Origin: Natronolimnohabitans sp. A-GB9
GTDB taxonomy: Archaea; Halobacteriota; Halobacteria; Halobacteriales; Natrialbaceae
Direction of reading: 5' to 3'
DNA length: 64,000 bases
NCBI RefSeq assembly: GCF_030848565.1
Contig: NZ_JAVDDV010000007.1
Location: 154,485-218,484 of the forward strand
Shown here: positions 1 through 8,416 of the stretch, in pieces
Numbering within the stretch: the stretch's first letter is position 1
Layout of the letters: each line of letters opens with the position of its first letter
Program-made: the position numbers and the translations under genes
The notes under the pieces: generated by a model
Databases searched by the model: none
What the model saw: only the letters and a program-made list of their open reading frames with translations
Told to the model about the DNA's origin: nothing

Positions 1-584
1 CTGGAGATCGTCCCATCGACGGCAACGTTGTTGTCGACTGTGACGTCGCCGCCAGTGGTGACGTCGCCGTCTTCGTCGGTCGAAATCTCGAGGGGGTCGT
101 CCGTCCCACACGTCACAGGGACGAACGCGGCCGTCGTTCGCGTCGCGTCGACGCTCGAGGACGTGGCCGACGCGACGAACTCCAGTTCGACCTGGTAGGC
201 ACCGTCGACCGTTCCCGCGTCGGTACACGCGAGTTCCACGTCGAACGTGCCAGTCTCGCTTCCCTGCTGAACCGTCGCCTCGAGCGACGACGCCGTCGCG
301 TCGCCGTCGCCAGAGAGGCCAACGACGGAGGCGTCGATATCGTCCTGCTCGAGCCCGCCGAGGCCGTCGGTCAGCGTGTAGACGACCGTAGTCTCCGTCG
401 GCGAGTCGATAGCAGCCGACGACGAGCGATCCTCGAGACCGAGGTAGGCCTCCGAGTCAGGGGCGGTCTCGACGCTCACGCCGCGATCGGCGGCGATCGT
501 CCCGAATCCGAAGGTCGGCCCGGCCATGACTACCGCTCCGAGGACGATTAACCCGATCGCGACGACTGAAAGTATCCGTGACAT
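1..584 (-). CDS. Exported DUF1102-like protein, 3' end beyond window
   Basis: The reading frame is open from an ATG at 584 to the left window edge, giving 194 residues without a stop, so the C-terminus is missing. It opens with MSRILSVVAIG and one hydrophobic segment (about residues 5-25), a signal peptide or N-terminal anchor, followed by AADRGVSVETAPDSEAYLGLE. That stretch resembles the start of the mature part of the protein at 988-1539 (VEADRDVTVETAGDGSAYLEME), so the two are divergent paralogues of what I take to be the DUF1102 family of haloarchaeal surface proteins. Unlike its neighbour it has no twin arginine and looks Sec-exported. Its function is unknown. The adjacent signal peptidase gene suggests a processed extracellular or fibre-forming protein, which is inference. 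Confidence 0.75.
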   Translation of the reverse strand, partial: MSRILSVVAIGLIVLGAVVMAGPTFGFGTIAADRGVSVETAPDSEAYLGLEDRSSSAAIDSPTETTVVYTLTDGLGGLEQDDIDASVVGLSGDGDATASSLEATVQQGSETGTFDVELACTDAGTVDGAYQVELEFVASATSSSVDATRTTAAFVPVTCGTDDPLEISTDEDGDVTTGGDVTVDNNVAVDGTIS

Positions 585-928
585 GTAGGGATAGGAGATA
601 TTCCGTACAAAGACTACGGTGTGTGGACGTATAAGATCACGGTACTGTTCAAGAATGACATACAATGGAGCGCGACGCCGGGTGGGATATGACAACGTGG
701 CCGGTCGTGACAGTCGTCGCGAGCGTGATGGATGTGACAGTGACTCGATCCACCGTGTGACTCGGATACATGCGTATTGATATCTATGTGTGTTCCAGGA
801 ACCGGCGTTTTCGGCAGTTCAGGCCGGGCTTGAAGCCGGTATGGATTGCCCTGTAGCGAGTATTATCAGGTCTGTAGAGTATCTTGGCACTCAATACGAA
901 GTGGGTGGCGCTCCAAGGGTGGAGTAAG
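585..928. other. Intergenic region between divergent surface-protein genes
   Basis: No convincing gene is visible. The region must hold the promoters for both divergent genes: an AT-rich stretch lies near 588-660 for the minus-strand gene, and a tattgatatctatg stretch near 775-790 could carry the plus-strand promoter. That would imply a long 5' leader of about 180 nt, which is unusual for haloarchaea. A ggcttgaagcc hairpin is visible near 828-838. Confidence 0.4.
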
Positions 929-970
929 AACCGCGGCCCGGACCCCACGGGTGAGGGTCACGGCGCGGTT
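929..970 (+). promoter_or_regulatory. GC-rich leader hairpin before Shine-Dalgarno site
   Basis: An imperfect inverted repeat starts with aaccgcggcc and ends with ggcgcggtt. Its inner arms are ggaccc and gggtc around a short loop. It ends 5 nt before a GGAG sequence (975-978) that lies 9 nt upstream of the ATG at 988. A stable hairpin next to the ribosome binding site could act as a translational control element or an mRNA stabiliser. This is inferred from the sequence only. Confidence 0.4.
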
Positions 971-987
971 AGATGGAGATCACAAAC

Positions 988-1539
988 ATGAGCATGAACC
1001 GACGCAATGTGTTAGTTGGATTGGGTACGATCGTCGCGGGCGGTGGCGCTGCACTGGGGACGGGCGCGTTCAGTAGCGTGGAAGCCGATCGAGACGTGAC
1101 CGTCGAGACTGCGGGTGACGGGAGTGCGTACCTCGAGATGGAAGGTGACGATGACTACGTGACTGACGGTGGCGGTGATGACGATACACTGGAACTCGAT
1201 CTCGGCGGACCTGACGGTGACAGCGGTTTCAACCGGGATGCAACCACCGTCGTTGAAGGAATCGTCACGCTACGGAACAATGCAGCAGACGGTACAGATA
1301 TCGAAGTCGGATTCGGAGAGACAGGTGACTTAGATGACTCGACACAGGTCACGGTAAACGATGGCGATGGGAACGTTGCGGATGTGGAGTTCTACTTCGA
1401 CGATCTCGATGATGGGACTACACCAACTGTCGAAGACAATGATGAGGCACACCTCAACGCCAAAATTGAGGTCAATAGTGACACTGATATAGACGACTCA
1501 GCAGAGATAACGATCGTCGCCGAAGAGACAGCAGACTGA
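988..1539 (+). CDS. Tat-exported DUF1102-like surface protein
   Basis: The 183-residue protein begins MSMNRRNVLVGLG, a twin-arginine (NRRNVLV) signal with a Gly/Ala-rich hydrophobic core. The mature part begins around VEADRDVTVETAGD and is very acidic, with a beta-rich low-complexity composition. I chose the ATG at 988 because GGAG sits 9 nt before it; an in-frame ATG at 973 would add five residues. The gene heads a co-directional group with a CARDB protein, an S26B signal peptidase and a DUF5305 membrane protein, and is divergent from a paralogue at the window edge. By analogy with bacterial TasA/SipW and archaeal bundling pili it may be a processed extracellular fibre subunit. The family is recognised from pattern only. 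Confidence 0.8.
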   Translation: MSMNRRNVLVGLGTIVAGGGAALGTGAFSSVEADRDVTVETAGDGSAYLEMEGDDDYVTDGGGDDDTLELDLGGPDGDSGFNRDATTVVEGIVTLRNNAADGTDIEVGFGETGDLDDSTQVTVNDGDGNVADVEFYFDDLDDGTTPTVEDNDEAHLNAKIEVNSDTDIDDSAEITIVAEETAD

Positions 1540-1630
1540 AGGGAAAGAGTATTCGTCCCTGATCCCTCTACGAAATTTCGGTTTACCGATCGCTGAAAGA
1601 CACCCGACTCGCATAGATAGGACGCCATTT

Positions 1631-2800
1631 GTGATCGCTCGACAGCCATCCACCAAGATCCTGCTTACTGCTGCGGCAGTCTGCTTTCTGTTCGGACTCG
1701 CAGTCCCGACAGTCGCGATCACGGTGGGTGAGGATTCAGCGAGCGACGACGTCGTCCTCGAGCCGACCTCCCAGTACGCCGTGGTCCACGACGACGAACT
1801 CCGCCTCGATCTCGAGGCGCTCAACGAGCGTGCAGTCACGCACACGGACGGTGTGTTCGCGATCACGGTCACCGACGACACTGTCGAGGCGGTCTGGCTC
1901 GAGAACGACGTCGACGGCCTCGAGTTCTACAGCACTGCCGATCCGACGACCGAGATTACCGACTCGAGCCCGCTCGAGCCGGCGGCGGGTGAGACGATCG
2001 CCGTCGGCGCCGCGGTCGATACGCGCATCGCCCAGCAGGGAACGGAGACGTTCTCGGTACACGTCGCCTACGAAGACGAGGACGGGAGCGACGGCGAGGA
2101 CGATTCCGACGACGACGAGCCGAAGGTCGTCGCCCTCGAGTCACTGGCGGTCGGCGAGTCGACAGTCGCGGTCGGCGACTCGGTGGTCGTGAACGCGACC
2201 TACCGCAATCACGGCTCGGAGACGAAACAGACGACGGCGGCGTTGGTCGTCGACGGAACCATCGTCGACACCGAGACGGTCGACCTGGAGCCCGATACCA
2301 CCGAGACGGTTACGTTCGAGCGGTCGATGCAGTGGCCCGGGACGTACGAAGTCGGCGTCGATGGCGCGGCAAGCGAGTCGGTGACCGTCGAGGGGCCGCC
2401 AGTCGACGTCCTCGAGGCCGACGTCACCGAGACCGAACTCACGGCCGGTGGAGTCGGGACGGTCGAAGCGACGGTGTCGAACCCGACCGATCGGACGGTC
2501 GAACGCACCCTCGAGCTCGCGGTCGACGACATCGTCGTCGAGACGCGAACGGTGTCGATCGAGCCGAACGACGAGCGGACGGTCGCCTTCGAGCGACAGT
2601 TCGACGAGGCAGGGACGTACGACGTCGCAGTCAGCGGCGTCACGGCCGGTTCGGTGACCGTCTCGGAGCCCGATCCCGTCTCCGTCGAGACCCGCGAGCT
2701 CTCGGCGGCGGCGACGGCAGCGCTCGCCCCGCCGATGGCGATGGGGCTGTTGTGTCTATCCATCGCCGCGAACCGACGCTGGGCGCTGGTGTCGACGTGA
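1631..2800 (+). CDS. Exported protein with CARDB-like repeats and C-terminal anchor
   Basis: This 389-residue protein starts at a GTG codon. It has an N-terminal signal peptide (ILLTAAAVCFLFGLAVPTVA), a DUF1102-like N-terminal domain (about residues 35-145), an Asp/Glu-rich linker near 150-165, then two CARDB-like beta-sandwich repeats. Each repeat contains a V-x-A-T-x-x-N motif and a repeated ETVTFER or RTVAFER segment. A final hydrophobic segment (AAATAALAPPMAMGLLCLSIA) looks like a membrane anchor. CARDB domains are cell-adhesion type modules known from bacteria and archaea. The position between a DUF1102 gene and a signal peptidase gene suggests a cell-surface partner of the same system. 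Its substrate or ligand is unknown. Confidence 0.75.
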   Translation: MIARQPSTKILLTAAAVCFLFGLAVPTVAITVGEDSASDDVVLEPTSQYAVVHDDELRLDLEALNERAVTHTDGVFAITVTDDTVEAVWLENDVDGLEFYSTADPTTEITDSSPLEPAAGETIAVGAAVDTRIAQQGTETFSVHVAYEDEDGSDGEDDSDDDEPKVVALESLAVGESTVAVGDSVVVNATYRNHGSETKQTTAALVVDGTIVDTETVDLEPDTTETVTFERSMQWPGTYEVGVDGAASESVTVEGPPVDVLEADVTETELTAGGVGTVEATVSNPTDRTVERTLELAVDDIVVETRTVSIEPNDERTVAFERQFDEAGTYDVAVSGVTAGSVTVSEPDPVSVETRELSAAATAALAPPMAMGLLCLSIAANRRWALVST

Positions 2801-2813
2801 TCGTCTTCGGTCG

Positions 2814-2893
2814 TACGGTTTACTGGAAGTCATCGCCGGCGCAACCGCGACCCGGGCGGCGGTTGCGCCGGGAAACCGTTACAGCGATCCGTA
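2814..2893. repeat. Palindromic dispersed element A, copy 1
   Basis: An element of about 80 bp is bounded by tacgg and ccgta. Its core is a near-perfect palindrome, ccggcgcaaccgc and gcggttgcgccgg around cgacccgggcg. A close copy lies at 25267-25346 and a diverged copy at 16432-16508. The stem would form a very stable hairpin. It contains no coding sequence. It lies 13 bp after the stop codon of the CARDB protein. Confidence 0.8.
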
Positions 2894-3025
2894 TCAGGCC
2901 GAGCGCCGTGGTCGCCCGAGGCGTCCTCGAGAGGCTGGAACTCTCGCGGTTTTTATGGGGAACAGCACCCAACAGATCATGCCACTGAATAGTACTTCAA
3001 CGATGACGGTCACCAACAACTGACG

Positions 3026-4198
3026 ATGACGGGAGCGAGCCTGCTCAAACGAGCGCTGGGTCTGGTCGTCGCCCTCGTCATCGTCCTGTTGGTGGTCGGC
3101 CAACTCCTCGGCCAGCCGATTCTGCTTGGGTACGTCGCGACCGACAGCATGGAGCCGACGATGGCAGCCGGCGACGGCTTCGTCGCGATTCCGGACGTCG
3201 CGTCCGGTTCGGTCGAGGAAGGCGACGTCGTCGTCTTCGAGGCCCGAGACCTCCACGGCGGGGCGTTGACGACACATCGCGTGGTCGGTGAGACCGACGA
3301 GGGGTACGTCACTCGAGGGGACGCGAACCCCTTTACCGACCAGGACGGTGGAGAGCCACACGTCTCTGACAGCCAGATCGTCGCCACAGCCTTGCAGGTA
3401 AACGGCGAGGTCGTAACGATCCCACACCTCGGGACGGCGATCATGGGCGTCCAGAGCGTCACGGAATCGGCTTACGGGACCGTCGCGTCGGTCGCCGGGA
3501 TCACGACGACCACCGATTCCGAGAGCCTCGGCGCCGTCCTGGTCGCGATCGGCGTCGCCCTGCTCGGGTTCGGGGCGTTGTTCGACCGTCTCGGACCCGG
3601 CCAGCGGGAACCCCGTCGCTCGCGCTCGCGTGAGAACGTGATCGCGTTCTGGACGGCATTGGGGCTGGTCTTGCTCGTGTTCGTCACGTTCGCGACCGCA
3701 GCGATGGTCGTCCCCGCTGGAACGGTCGAGTACGGACTCGTAAGCACCGATTCGCCAAGCGACGACCCGCAGGTACTCGAGCCGGGCGAGACCGGCGAAC
3801 TGACCCGAACCGTCGACAACGCGGGCTACCTGCCGATCGTGACCATCCACGAGACCGAACGCGACGACGTCGCCGTCGAGCCTGCGTCCCAGACGGTCGG
3901 ACTCCGCTCGAGTAGCGAGGCGACGGTCTCGTTGACAGCGCCGGCAGAAACCGGGGAGTACACGCGCCACGTTAGCGAGTATCGGTATCTCGCGGTGCTC
4001 CCACCGTCGGTGCTCGTCTGGCTACACGGCGTGCACCCGCTGCTCGCGATCGCCGCTGTCAACGGTGTCATCGTCGGCGTTGCCGTCGCACTCGTGCTCG
4101 TCGTCTTCGGTCGCAACGACCTTCGGTTGCGTTCGGCCGGCACTCACGTCCCGCTGTCGACGCGTCTCGAGCGAAAACTCAGAAAATGGCGAGAATGA
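3026..4198 (+). CDS. Signal peptidase I, S26B type, with long C-terminal extension
   Basis: This membrane serine protease removes signal peptides outside the membrane. After an N-terminal membrane segment (about residues 11-28) it has TDSMEPT with the catalytic Ser at 41, TTHRVV with His at 84, and TRGDANPFTD with Asp at 99: the Ser-His-Asp arrangement of archaeal and ER-type S26B peptidases. Beyond the protease domain (to about residue 150) it has further membrane segments and an extracytoplasmic beta domain, giving 390 residues, much longer than the core enzyme. It lies directly after genes for exported proteins and before a DUF5305 gene, so it may be dedicated to these neighbours rather than being the housekeeping enzyme. 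That dedication is inferred. Confidence 0.9.
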   Translation: MTGASLLKRALGLVVALVIVLLVVGQLLGQPILLGYVATDSMEPTMAAGDGFVAIPDVASGSVEEGDVVVFEARDLHGGALTTHRVVGETDEGYVTRGDANPFTDQDGGEPHVSDSQIVATALQVNGEVVTIPHLGTAIMGVQSVTESAYGTVASVAGITTTTDSESLGAVLVAIGVALLGFGALFDRLGPGQREPRRSRSRENVIAFWTALGLVLLVFVTFATAAMVVPAGTVEYGLVSTDSPSDDPQVLEPGETGELTRTVDNAGYLPIVTIHETERDDVAVEPASQTVGLRSSSEATVSLTAPAETGEYTRHVSEYRYLAVLPPSVLVWLHGVHPLLAIAAVNGVIVGVAVALVLVVFGRNDLRLRSAGTHVPLSTRLERKLRKWRE

Positions 4199-4239
4199 TC
4201 GGGATCACGCAAGCCGCCATCGAACGGTGGCCAGTACCG

Positions 4240-4246
4240 TTATATT
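4240..4246 (+). promoter_or_regulatory. TATA box for DUF5305 gene
   Basis: The sequence ttatatt lies 28-34 bp upstream of the GTG at 4274. That fits an archaeal promoter giving a leaderless or nearly leaderless transcript. It suggests that the DUF5305 gene also has its own promoter inside the cluster. Confidence 0.5.
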
Positions 4247-4273
4247 GGTCGCAGAACGTGACTGTACGCATGT

Positions 4274-5548
4274 GTGTCAGTCGGTCGGCCCGTGGGGGCG
4301 GGTCGACTCGGAATTTGGGGGAGGGTCGTCGGCTCGCCGAAGTCGACCGGGGGTGGTCGGGTCGTGATCGATAGCCCACGCCTCGAGTTGTTGCTCGCCA
4401 GACACGGCCGGACGATCGCGATCGCACTGGTCGCCGTCGGCGTACTGGCGCTTCTCGCTTCGGGGTGGGCTGTCGCGAATCCCGCGACGACGACGACCCC
4501 ACAGTACGCGGAGGAACGGGTCTCGAGCGACGTCGACACGAGCACCGTCGTCGTCCAGGACGGGACGCTCTGGAACGAGGGTGATCGCCTCGAGAACAGT
4601 GAGGTCTACCTGCTAAACGACTCGCCGGAGTTGACCGTCGAGCCGACGACTCGGCTGCAAAACGAGACCGACGGGACGCCAATCGAAGACGGTGACGTCC
4701 ACCACGAACTGACGCTTCGGTTCGAAGCGACCCGAAACGACGCGACGTTCTGGAACGAGACACACACTTTGATCGACGAATCGACGTCCCTCGAGAACGG
4801 TGTCGCGAGTTCGGAGACGACGGTCGACGTCGAGTCCTACCGGGACCGACAACAGCAACTCGAGGCCGAACTCTCCGGTGTCGGCTCGGTCGACCTCGTC
4901 CTCGAGTTCCGCACCGAGTACGACACCGGAACGACCGGGAACGTACAGACGGCGTCGACACCGTTTCGGGTGACCGACGACGCCTACTGGCTCGAGGAGT
5001 CGCTTTCCGTGTCGGACGAGCACACACACAGAACGGGTCTCGAGGAGACGACCGAGTCGCGAAGCCTCGCGATGATCGCAGGCCTCTCGCTGGTGGGAAC
5101 GCTGTCGCTGGCCGCCGGGGCGGTCGTCGCTCGCCGGGCGCCGATCGACGAGGAAGCCGCCCGCCGTGCCGTCCACGAACGGCGCTACGCGGAGTGGATC
5201 TCGCGTGGCTCGATCCCAATGTGGATCGGCGACTACCACGTCTCGTTGGACACCCTAGAGGACGTCGTCGACGTCGCGATCGACACGAACGAGCGCGTCG
5301 TCCACGACGAGCAGCGGGGGCTGTTCGCCGTCGTCACCGACGGCGTCGTCTACTACTACAGCGACCGCGGCCGCTGGGAGGAGACCGCCTGGCCGGAGAT
5401 GAACCTCTCGGACCAGTCTACGACGGCCGCCGACGCAGACGGTGACGTGCCGATCTCGCCCGATGATCTGGATCTGGAGGGCAGCGCCGAGTTCGACGAC
5501 CCCGAGGACGGATTCGACGGGGATGAGGACGTCTGGAAGAAACTCTGA
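4274..5548 (+). CDS. DUF5305 family membrane protein
   Basis: The 424-residue protein has one membrane segment (TIAIALVAVGVLALLASGW, about residues 47-65), a long extracytoplasmic beta-rich region rich in NET/NES-like glycosylation sequons, a second membrane segment (MIAGLSLVGTLSLAAGAVV, about 265-283) and an acidic cytoplasmic tail with a WIGDYHVSLDTLEDVVDVA motif. This layout is that of haloarchaeal DUF5305. The start is uncertain: a TATA box supports the GTG at 4274, while another GTG at 4364 would remove 30 poorly conserved-looking residues. Its steady position beside signal peptidase and DUF1102 proteins suggests a role in assembling or anchoring the exported proteins. The function is not known. 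Confidence 0.8.
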   Translation: MSVGRPVGAGRLGIWGRVVGSPKSTGGGRVVIDSPRLELLLARHGRTIAIALVAVGVLALLASGWAVANPATTTTPQYAEERVSSDVDTSTVVVQDGTLWNEGDRLENSEVYLLNDSPELTVEPTTRLQNETDGTPIEDGDVHHELTLRFEATRNDATFWNETHTLIDESTSLENGVASSETTVDVESYRDRQQQLEAELSGVGSVDLVLEFRTEYDTGTTGNVQTASTPFRVTDDAYWLEESLSVSDEHTHRTGLEETTESRSLAMIAGLSLVGTLSLAAGAVVARRAPIDEEAARRAVHERRYAEWISRGSIPMWIGDYHVSLDTLEDVVDVAIDTNERVVHDEQRGLFAVVTDGVVYYYSDRGRWEETAWPEMNLSDQSTTAADADGDVPISPDDLDLEGSAEFDDPEDGFDGDEDVWKKL

Positions 5549-5818
5549 GACGGACTGCTGTACCGATGTCCCGACACGGTCACACGATGGGTCGCGGTCA
5601 CGCCGGCACGAACTCACACGACGAGTCGCGGTCGCGCCGGCACTGGCCGACAGCGGTCCGTCTGATCGATCGGCGGTAACTCTCGATGCTGCCAAATTTC
5701 ACCGGTCCCTGACTGGCGAGTCAACTCTCGATATACTGGACTACAGATCGTTAGCGGCCATTTTACTACATTATATTAGTTGTAAAATTTCAAGATTCTC
5801 ACTCTGCGTAAGGCTCAA

Positions 5819-5825
5819 CTTTTAT
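5819..5825 (+). promoter_or_regulatory. TATA box for small HTH regulator
   Basis: The sequence ttttatg lies about 27-33 bp before the ATG at 5852, consistent with leaderless transcription. It sits at the end of an AT-rich stretch (5755-5825) that stands out from the GC-rich surroundings. Confidence 0.5.
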
Positions 5826-5851
5826 GCTGCTGGGACCGTTCGCTTCGTAAT

Positions 5852-6145
5852 ATGGCAGAGACCGACGGGGAGGAGATCGAAGATTTGCCACCGAGTGCGA
5901 AATTAGTCTTCAAGGTTCTCGAGTACGATGGGCCGCTGACGCAGAAACAGATCGTCGAGGAGTCGATGCTCTCGGCCCGAACCGTCCGGTACGCGCTCGA
6001 GCGCCTCGAGGAAATCGGTATCGTCGACGAGGATATCTACTTTGCAGACGCACGACAGAGTCTCTACCGTCTCGAGGAACCGGTGGCAGCCGACGGAAAC
6101 GGCGTCGAAGACTCCCCCAAGAAAGACGCCTGCTGTGCCGAGTAG
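5852..6145 (+). CDS. Small winged-helix (MarR/TrmB-like) regulator
   Basis: The 97-residue protein is almost entirely one winged helix-turn-helix. LVFKVLEYDGPLTQKQIVEESMLS is interrupted by the recognition helix ARTVRYALERLEEIG, followed by a wing (VDEDIYFADARQSLYRL). The helix pattern is the one used by MarR and TrmB family DNA-binding domains. It lacks an effector domain and ends in KKDACCAE. The vicinal cysteines might sense redox or metals, which is speculative. It is transcribed alone from its own TATA box, 60 bp before a membrane-protein gene in the same direction. Confidence 0.8.
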   Translation: MAETDGEEIEDLPPSAKLVFKVLEYDGPLTQKQIVEESMLSARTVRYALERLEEIGIVDEDIYFADARQSLYRLEEPVAADGNGVEDSPKKDACCAE

Positions 6146-6207
6146 CCGTCGGCAATAGTCGGATCGAAAACGGGAGGATTATTTTCCCACGATAACCGCC
6201 ACCTTGC

Positions 6208-6621
6208 ATGGACAAGGAGACGCTGCCACGGTGGGGTTGGCTCTTACTGGCACTGTTCGTGATGGCGATGCTCGCCAACGCCGTGAACATCTTCGTTCTC
6301 GGTCCGGCGGGAGTGCCCCAGGAGTATCACGTGATCACCGTGATCACGTCGATGGCGCCAGTGTTGATCTATATCGGCATCTGGTACGACGAGGATCGGC
6401 AACAGTACTGGGACCACTCGCGGGAACACATCGCCGGCGACCTGGCATTCATCCTCGTCGGTGCCGCGATCGGGTCGGCCATCGCACTCGTCCCCCTCGT
6501 CGATACGGGACTGCCACAGATCGCACGTGACGTCGTCGCCATGGGCGTCGGCTTCATGCTCTCGTGGGGGTTGTTCTGGTGGCGAAACCCGGAGCTGTAC
6601 CGGGACGCCGACCGCTACTGA
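6208..6621 (+). CDS. Four-helix membrane protein of unknown function
   Basis: The 137-residue protein has four predicted membrane helices: WGWLLLALFVMAMLANAVNI, VITVITSMAPVLIYIGIW, LAFILVGAAIGSAIALVPLV and VAMGVGFMLSWGLFWW. A short His/Asp-rich loop (YDEDRQQYWDHSREHI) lies between helices 2 and 3. I do not recognise the family. Its last 7 bp overlap the end of convergent nadE. Confidence 0.75.
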   Translation: MDKETLPRWGWLLLALFVMAMLANAVNIFVLGPAGVPQEYHVITVITSMAPVLIYIGIWYDEDRQQYWDHSREHIAGDLAFILVGAAIGSAIALVPLVDTGLPQIARDVVAMGVGFMLSWGLFWWRNPELYRDADRY

Positions 6622-7508
6622 TCGCGACCGCCGATCCCCGGCGTCGGCGGCATCGCCCGTTTGTGCTCGGTTTCGGCACAGAGCCACGCGACCGATCGGG
6701 CCGTCTCGCGATCGATCTCGAGTGCGTCCGCGGCGTCGACGATCGATTCGTCGTCGTCGACGAGTCGCTGTAACAGCGGGTCGATATCGTCGTAAGTTGC
6801 GCCGAGTTCGTCGGCGTCGGTCTGGTTCGCCCAGAATCCGGCCGACGGCTCCTTGCTGACGATTCGTCGTGGAACGCCGATGTGTTTCGCAAGCGCCCGG
6901 ACCTCGGTCTTGTAGAGGTCGCCGAGCGGAAACCGGTCGGCCGCTCCGTCTCCGTACTTGGTGAAGTAGCCGAGCAACAGCTCCGACCGGTTTGCGGTCC
7001 CGAGGACGAGCCGGCGTTGCCTGTTCGCGGCGTAGTACGCACAACACATCCGCAATCTGGCGGTCGCGTTCCCGACCGCATGGGTGCGCTCGTAGGGACG
7101 GTTGCCGTCCGAATCGCGGTCGTCGACCGTGTCGGTGATCGTCTCCTCGAACGCCTCGAGGACCGGCCGGAGTCGGATCTCCTCGAACTCGATCCCCAGT
7201 CCGTCGGCGATGGTTCGAGCCTCGCTGACGTCAGTCTGATCTCGTTTGTGACAGGGTAAGCCGAGTCCGAGTACCCGGTCACCGCCGAGTGCTTCGACGG
7301 CCAGGGCGGCCGTCACGGTCGAATCGATACCGCCGCTCATCGCCACGACGACGCCTTCGGCACCGGCGTCGGCGACGGCCGTTCGAATATCGTCGACGAT
7401 CCGCGATCGGACGCGATCGAGGTCCGACCGGTCGGTCACGAACGACCCCTTCGTGTGACCGATGCTCGAGTATACAGTCGTTTCCTCATCGACGCTCATT
7501 GCGTTCAA
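6615..7508 (-). CDS. nadE: NAD+ synthetase
   Basis: This enzyme converts nicotinate adenine dinucleotide to NAD+ using ATP and ammonia. The ATP pyrophosphatase P-loop SGGIDST is at residues 58-64, GNATARLRM at about 147-155, and GTANRSELLLGYFTKYGD at about 170-187, all hallmarks of NadE. At 297 residues it is the ammonia-dependent form without a glutaminase domain. An in-frame ATG at 7499 is an alternative start. It converges with and slightly overlaps the preceding membrane-protein gene and is transcribed alone. Confidence 0.95.
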   Translation of the reverse strand: MNAMSVDEETTVYSSIGHTKGSFVTDRSDLDRVRSRIVDDIRTAVADAGAEGVVVAMSGGIDSTVTAALAVEALGGDRVLGLGLPCHKRDQTDVSEARTIADGLGIEFEEIRLRPVLEAFEETITDTVDDRDSDGNRPYERTHAVGNATARLRMCCAYYAANRQRRLVLGTANRSELLLGYFTKYGDGAADRFPLGDLYKTEVRALAKHIGVPRRIVSKEPSAGFWANQTDADELGATYDDIDPLLQRLVDDDESIVDAADALEIDRETARSVAWLCAETEHKRAMPPTPGIGGRDQ

Positions 7509-7717
7509 TCACCATCTTATTTCGTACCTGGTTGGACATTCGTCTCGTATAAATGCTTAACCCTTAAACAGACAATAGTGGTAACGAGTTCCAATGATCG
7601 ATCGGGCACCAAAGCCGATCGAGAGTGACCAGACGAAATAGGGGTGTCCCTCGGCTGGCGACGAACACCATTATATCGATAGATTACAAACGAACGACAG
7701 CTACGGTCACTGTCGTA

Positions 7718-8416
7718 ATGTCCCTGCCAGACGATCACGACCTCCGCCTCCGAATGCTCGTCGCGCTCGGGTTGCTCGTCGTCCTCCCGTTCGCGTTCGT
7801 CTACACCTTCGTGGTTCTCGCAAACACCCTCGGCATCGCGTTGCTCGAGTGGGCCAACGAGCGGCCGTATCACGGCGAGTTCTACGTCGATCCCGTCTTG
7901 CTTACCGTCGTCGTCGGCGGCGGCCTCGTCGTCCAGTATTGGTTCGGTCCGAGTGCCGTCGTCAGCTCCGTCGACGGTCGCCCGGTCGACGCAAACGCAT
8001 ATCCCGACCTCCACGCGACCGTAACGCGGCTGGCCGCCCAGGTCGACGTTGCAAAACCCGAGATCGCGGTCGTCGAAAGCCAAGCCCCGAACGCCTTCGC
8101 CGTCGCCGGCGGCGGAGACGAGCACATCGTCGTCACCTCGGCGCTGCTCGAGGAACTCGACGAGGCCGAACTCGAGGCCGTCCTGGCTCACGAACTCGCC
8201 CATCTCAGCAATCAGGACGCGAAGCTGATGACCGTCGCGTGGCTGTTGCCGACGATCACGTACTACCTCGCGATCGCGGCGTTTTACGTCCTCTATGACG
8301 GAACGACTGTGACTGGCTCCTTCCGGTCGATCGCCTGCTCCAGTTCGTCGGCGATCGCACTTCCGCGCGACACCTGGATCTCGCCGCCGCGGCTCACTGT
8401 CGCGGTAAAGAGGTAG
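7718..8416 (+). pseudogene. htpX: Truncated HtpX-like M48 zinc metalloprotease
   Basis: The frame encodes the N-terminal two thirds of an HtpX-type membrane protease: membrane helices at about residues 11-38 and 58-78, the conserved AVVESQAPNAFAVAGG stretch, and the zinc motif HELAH at 158-162. Family resemblance stops at about residue 195, inside a membrane helix (ITYYLAIAAFYVLYDG). The last 37 residues are simply the antisense of the 3' end of the convergent PIN ATPase gene. The downstream helix carrying the third zinc ligand (usually within an E-x-x-AD motif) is absent, so activity is doubtful. The break falls within about 10 bp of the neighbour's stop codon, which suggests a deletion. A TATA box (ttatatc, 7670-7676) suits a start at 7718; the frame stays open back to 7625. 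Confidence 0.65.
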
